Positions 62,469 to 64,000 of a stretch of DNA of 64,000 nt are shown here, piece by piece (the stretch's first letter is position 1; each line of letters opens with the position of its first letter). Both the position numbers and the translations under genes were made by a program. Origin of the DNA: Mesonia maritima (GTDB taxonomy: Bacteria > Bacteroidota > Bacteroidia > Flavobacteriales > Flavobacteriaceae); the NCBI RefSeq assembly GCF_042433895.1, contig NZ_JBHLUA010000012.1, positions 558,001 to 622,000 on the forward strand, written 5' to 3'. Under the pieces are notes generated by a model, which worked only from the letters and a program-made list of their open reading frames with translations, was not told the DNA's origin and ran no database searches.

Positions 62469-63335
62469 ATGGATACAAAAGAGTTACTCAAAAAAGTACG
62501 TAAAATTGAAATAAAAACCCGTCGCTTAAGCAATCATGTTTTTGGCGGGGAATACCATTCTACCTTTAAAGGTCGCGGAATGACCTTTAGCGAAGTACGC
62601 CAATATCAATTTGGAGACGACGTTAGAAGTATCGATTGGAATGTTACCGCGCGTTATAACGAACCTTTTGTAAAAGTTTTTGAAGAAGAACGCGAACTTA
62701 CTATGATGTTGGTGGTCGATATTTCAGGTTCAGAATTTTTTGGTACCACGCAAAGTTTTAAAAAAGATATTATTGCTGAAATTTCGGCAACCTTGGCTTT
62801 TTCCGCAACTCAAAATAACGATAAAATCGGACTTTTACTCTTTTCAGATAAAGTAGAATTATTTATCCCACCAAAAAAAGGACGCTCACACGTGTTGCGA
62901 ATTATTCGGGAATTACTGGAATTTCAGCCCGAAAATAAACAAACCGATTTAACCGCTGCCTTGAAGTTTTTACAGAATATGATGAAGAAAAAAGCGATTG
63001 TCTTTATTCTTTCAGATTTTATGACCGATGAGTATGAAAAAACCCTGAAAATTTTAGGAAATAAACACGACGTCACCGGAATTAGAATTTACGATGAACG
63101 CGAAAAAGAAATGCCAAATGTCGGAATGGTAAATATGAAAGATGCTGAAACCGGCGAAACAATGTTAGTAAATACTTCTTCAAAAAGTGTAAGAAATAAT
63201 TACGCTAAATATTATATTTCTCGAGCGGCGTATTTTAATAACACGTTTAGACTAAGCGGTGCAGGAACCATAAATACGAGTGTTGGAGAAAGTTACGTGA
63301 AAAAATTATTAGGTTATTTTAAACAACGCGGATAA
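62469..63335 (+). CDS. DUF58 domain protein (VWA-like, Bat cluster)
   Basis: The 288-residue protein has the DUF58 signature RGMTFSEVRQYQFGDDVRSI followed by DWNVTARYNEPFVKVFEEE, and a VWA-like fold with the metal-site motif MLVVDISGSE (DxSxS). In Bat operons it cooperates with the MoxR ATPase. It starts 80 bases after moxR and the BatD-like gene starts one base after its stop. Confidence 0.93.
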   Translation: MDTKELLKKVRKIEIKTRRLSNHVFGGEYHSTFKGRGMTFSEVRQYQFGDDVRSIDWNVTARYNEPFVKVFEEERELTMMLVVDISGSEFFGTTQSFKKDIIAEISATLAFSATQNNDKIGLLLFSDKVELFIPPKKGRSHVLRIIRELLEFQPENKQTDLTAALKFLQNMMKKKAIVFILSDFMTDEYEKTLKILGNKHDVTGIRIYDEREKEMPNVGMVNMKDAETGETMLVNTSSKSVRNNYAKYYISRAAYFNNTFRLSGAGTINTSVGESYVKKLLGYFKQRG

Positions 63336-63336
63336 C

Positions 63337-64000
63337 ATGAGAAGAAAAAGCACAAGTTCCATTTTAAAAAGTTGTCGGTTTTATATCGGAATAGTGGTAC
63401 TTTTATTTTTATTCTTTACGCATTCTTCAACTTTTGCTCAACAAGTAAAAGCTTCTATCGATTCCACTTCTATGAAAATAGGAGAGCAGATTTCCTATAA
63501 AATTAATGTTGAAGCCGACTCTACCGATACTGTTTTATTTCCTGAAGGGCAAACGTTTATGCCTTTAGAAATGGTTTCTTCCACAGATGTTGATACGTTA
63601 AGCGTGAAAAAACGCTTTCAATTAGTGAAAGAATATGCGTTAACGCAATTCGATTCTGGTCATTATACCATTCCACGACAGCAAATTTTAATTAATAATT
63701 CTCCCTTTTTTACCGATTCTTTAAAGCTTGAAGTGAGAACCGTTGCGGTTGATACTACTAAACAAGCGCTTTACCCAATAAAACCATCGGTAGAAGTTGA
63801 AAAACCATTTTCAATTCCCTCTTGGGTTTGGTGGCTTTTAGGAGGAATTCTAGTTTTAGCGGCATTAATTTGGTTTATTCTGAAGCAGAAAAAGAAACGA
63901 GAAGAAGCGAAAAAAGAAATTCCGCCGTATGAAAAAGCAATGTTAACCCTAAAAAAATTAGATGAAAGTAACATTTTAGAAAGTGGCGATGTAAAAACAT
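63337..64000 (+). CDS. BatD/DUF4381-like membrane protein (partial, runs off window)
   Basis: From the ATG at 63337 the frame stays open to the window end (about 221 residues). It has a signal peptide (FYIGIVVLLFLFFTHSSTFA), a strand-rich periplasmic domain, a membrane helix (SWVWWLLGGILVLAALIWFI) and a charged cytoplasmic tail (KKKREEAKKEIPPYEKAMLT). This fits the membrane protein that follows DUF58 genes in Bacteroidota Bat clusters. It begins one base after the DUF58 stop, so the two are coupled. Homology with BatD is inferred from architecture and place. Confidence 0.7.
   Translation, partial: MRRKSTSSILKSCRFYIGIVVLLFLFFTHSSTFAQQVKASIDSTSMKIGEQISYKINVEADSTDTVLFPEGQTFMPLEMVSSTDVDTLSVKKRFQLVKEYALTQFDSGHYTIPRQQILINNSPFFTDSLKLEVRTVAVDTTKQALYPIKPSVEVEKPFSIPSWVWWLLGGILVLAALIWFILKQKKKREEAKKEIPPYEKAMLTLKKLDESNILESGDVKT

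Noticed and set aside
1..64000. CRISPR arrays, tRNA or rRNA genes, insertion sequences, phage genes
   Set aside because: No spaced direct repeats, no tRNA-like TTC-containing T-arm and cloverleaf, no transposase or integrase product was seen in any gap.

Overview
The window is AT-rich and gene-dense and comes from a marine or soil type Flavobacteriia (phylum Bacteroidota). Supporting signs are the gliding lipoprotein gene gldH, Bacteroidota-type promoter elements (TAnnTTTG) in place of Shine-Dalgarno sites, lipoproteins with acidic residues straight after the lipid cysteine, many outer-membrane barrels ending in F, and a BatABCD/MoxR-type aerotolerance cluster at the right edge. No rRNA, tRNA, CRISPR, transposase, phage or defence genes were seen, so this is mostly core chromosome.

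Layout. 1-10 kb: partial MATE exporter, acyl-CoA thioesterase, an HU-like/SPOR membrane protein, dprA, a lipoprotein/barrel pair, trpS, plsC, an ECF sigma operon with an unusual inner-membrane/outer-membrane-barrel partner, and recA. 10-24 kb: trhO, ricT-gldH-PBP1A, a 3-oxoacid CoA-transferase pair, sterol desaturase, a double ABC ATPase, a PolB-like exonuclease, a serine hydrolase, ogt and a CNNM/CorC protein. This part holds two families of dispersed intergenic repeats, one nested in the other.

25-38 kb is a tetrapyrrole island. Leftward run hemA-hemC-ktrB-ktrA-hemD-hemE-(DUF6973-like)-hemF-(four-helix-bundle)-hemB; rightward run araC-hemH-MATE-hemJ. Together they encode every step from glutamyl-tRNA to protohaem except hemL. 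The 207-bp divergent gap between hemA and araC carries two perfect palindromes. Potassium uptake genes ktrAB sit inside the haem run with overlapping ends, and a four-helix-bundle gene flanked by TAGC-rich repeats interrupts hemF-hemB.

38-64 kb: NtrY-like kinase, enoyl-CoA hydratase, a radical SAM protein, MltF-like transglycosylase, CYTH phosphatase, PAP2 protein, an autoregulated MarR/GbsR-RND efflux operon, an isoaspartyl peptidase, haaO with an ALDH7-type dehydrogenase, an outer-membrane barrel, a metallophosphatase, an AlbA_2 protein, an SDR enzyme, a DUF4382 surface lipoprotein, and the moxR-DUF58-BatD-like start of a Bat cluster cut by the window edge. No clear new multi-gene defence system was found. 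The best leads are the sigma-linked bridging protein, the nested repeats, the bundle-gene insertion and the orphan small transcription unit beside recA.
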